From Holophagaceae bacterium (GTDB lineage: Bacteria; Acidobacteriota; Holophagae; Holophagales; Holophagaceae): a stretch of 22,729 nucleotides of DNA. The position numbers and the translations under genes are program-made. How positions within the stretch are numbered: the stretch's first letter is position 1; every line of letters begins with the position of its first letter. Positions 22,521 to 22,729 of this stretch are shown one piece after another. Location: the NCBI GenBank assembly GCA_025353305.1, contig JANXQX010000183.1:1-22729 (forward strand), read 5' to 3'. The notes below the pieces were generated by a model that did not search any database, was not told the DNA's origin, and saw nothing but the letters and a program-made list of their open reading frames with translations.

Positions 22521-22545
22521 CACACCGAAATCTGTGGAATTGGGG

Positions 22546-22729
22546 CTACGTGTCGCCCACTGAAGGCGGACTATTCCGCTTGGCCAAAATAGTGGGCGGG
22601 GTTGGCGAGGCCAATAATGGAAAAGCAGAGGGGTTGCGTATAGATTCAACTGCCAAGTCAATGTCCAGCGATGGCCAAAAAAGATGGTTTTCGGCTGGCT
22701 GCTCGACTTCGCATAGCTGTTCGATCGTT
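22546..22729 (-). CDS. C-terminal part of a DUF2442-like protein (truncated by window edge)
   Basis: The minus-strand frame enters from the right edge and runs 60 codons to a TAG at 22548-22546; the start is outside the window. The visible part contains 'HLFWPSLDIDLAVESIRNPS', which matches the end of DUF2442 proteins ('...HWPDLDEDLSVEGLL'). These are small proteins often found next to DUF4160 genes in possible toxin-antitoxin pairs. The last ~25 residues are Pro/Ser-rich. A terminator follows at 22495-22520, supporting this reading frame and strand. The other half of the pair, if any, is not visible. Confidence 0.6.
   Translation of the reverse strand, partial: TIEQLCEVEQPAENHLFWPSLDIDLAVESIRNPSAFPLLASPTPPTILAKRNSPPSVGDT

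Noticed and set aside
22473..22661. Minus-strand frame of 62 codons near the right edge
   Set aside because: It runs across the terminator, and the overlapping DUF2442-like frame fits a known family and ends properly before that terminator.

Overview
The window is a GC-rich bacterial chromosome segment (roughly 60% G+C by eye) with dense, mostly single-domain genes and Shine-Dalgarno-led starts. The protein styles suggest a Gram-negative, probably Acidobacteriota of the Holophaga/Geothrix type: a BamD lipoprotein, a very large secreted Ig/cadherin-like protein, a LolA-like protein, and a membrane protein resembling acidobacterial families. That assignment is inference, because no rRNA or other decisive marker is present.

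Layout. (1) 1-5201 (+) is the 3' part of a gene for a giant, cysteine-free surface or secreted protein, closed by a strong intrinsic terminator. (2) 5255-5560 has no credible gene. It holds a large near-perfect hairpin and two diverged copies of a ~115-bp structured repeat. (3) 5759-8173 (+) encodes an exported protein of unknown function, a LolA-like exported protein and a TPR protein. (4) 8191-11198 is rich in toxin-antitoxin genes: a PIN/RHH pair (-), rlmN (-), higBA (+), a vapC fragment (-) and a small unknown gene (-). rlmN and higB diverge from a short region where two mirror-image promoters share one palindrome. (5) 11231-13258 (-) holds a MscS channel with a C-terminal cyclic-nucleotide-binding domain and a ThiE/TenI-like gene. 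(6) 13268-15232 (-) is an arsenic operon, arsR - short ORF - arsC - arsM - fragment of acr3. (7) 15232-18237 (-) encodes an aldo/keto reductase, BamD and an alpha/beta hydrolase. (8) 18318-21899 (+) encodes peptide chain release factor 2 and a CcoI/FixI-type copper P-type ATPase. (9) 21917-22729 (-) encodes a small membrane protein, and then, beyond a terminator, the 3' end of a DUF2442-like gene.

How the parts work together. The arsenic operon pairs an AfArsR-type repressor (C-terminal cysteines) with a thioredoxin-type arsenate reductase and an arsenite methyltransferase. The Acr3 arsenite efflux pump survives only as its last ~48 codons, directly after arsM, so at this locus detoxification seems to rely on reduction plus methylation. 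Three copies of a TTCGA-N6-TCGAA palindrome, two at the arsR promoter and one before arsC, look like ArsR operators. The most unusual regulatory layout is the shared operator/promoter of higBA and rlmN, which may put a ribosome-modifying enzyme under the antitoxin's control.
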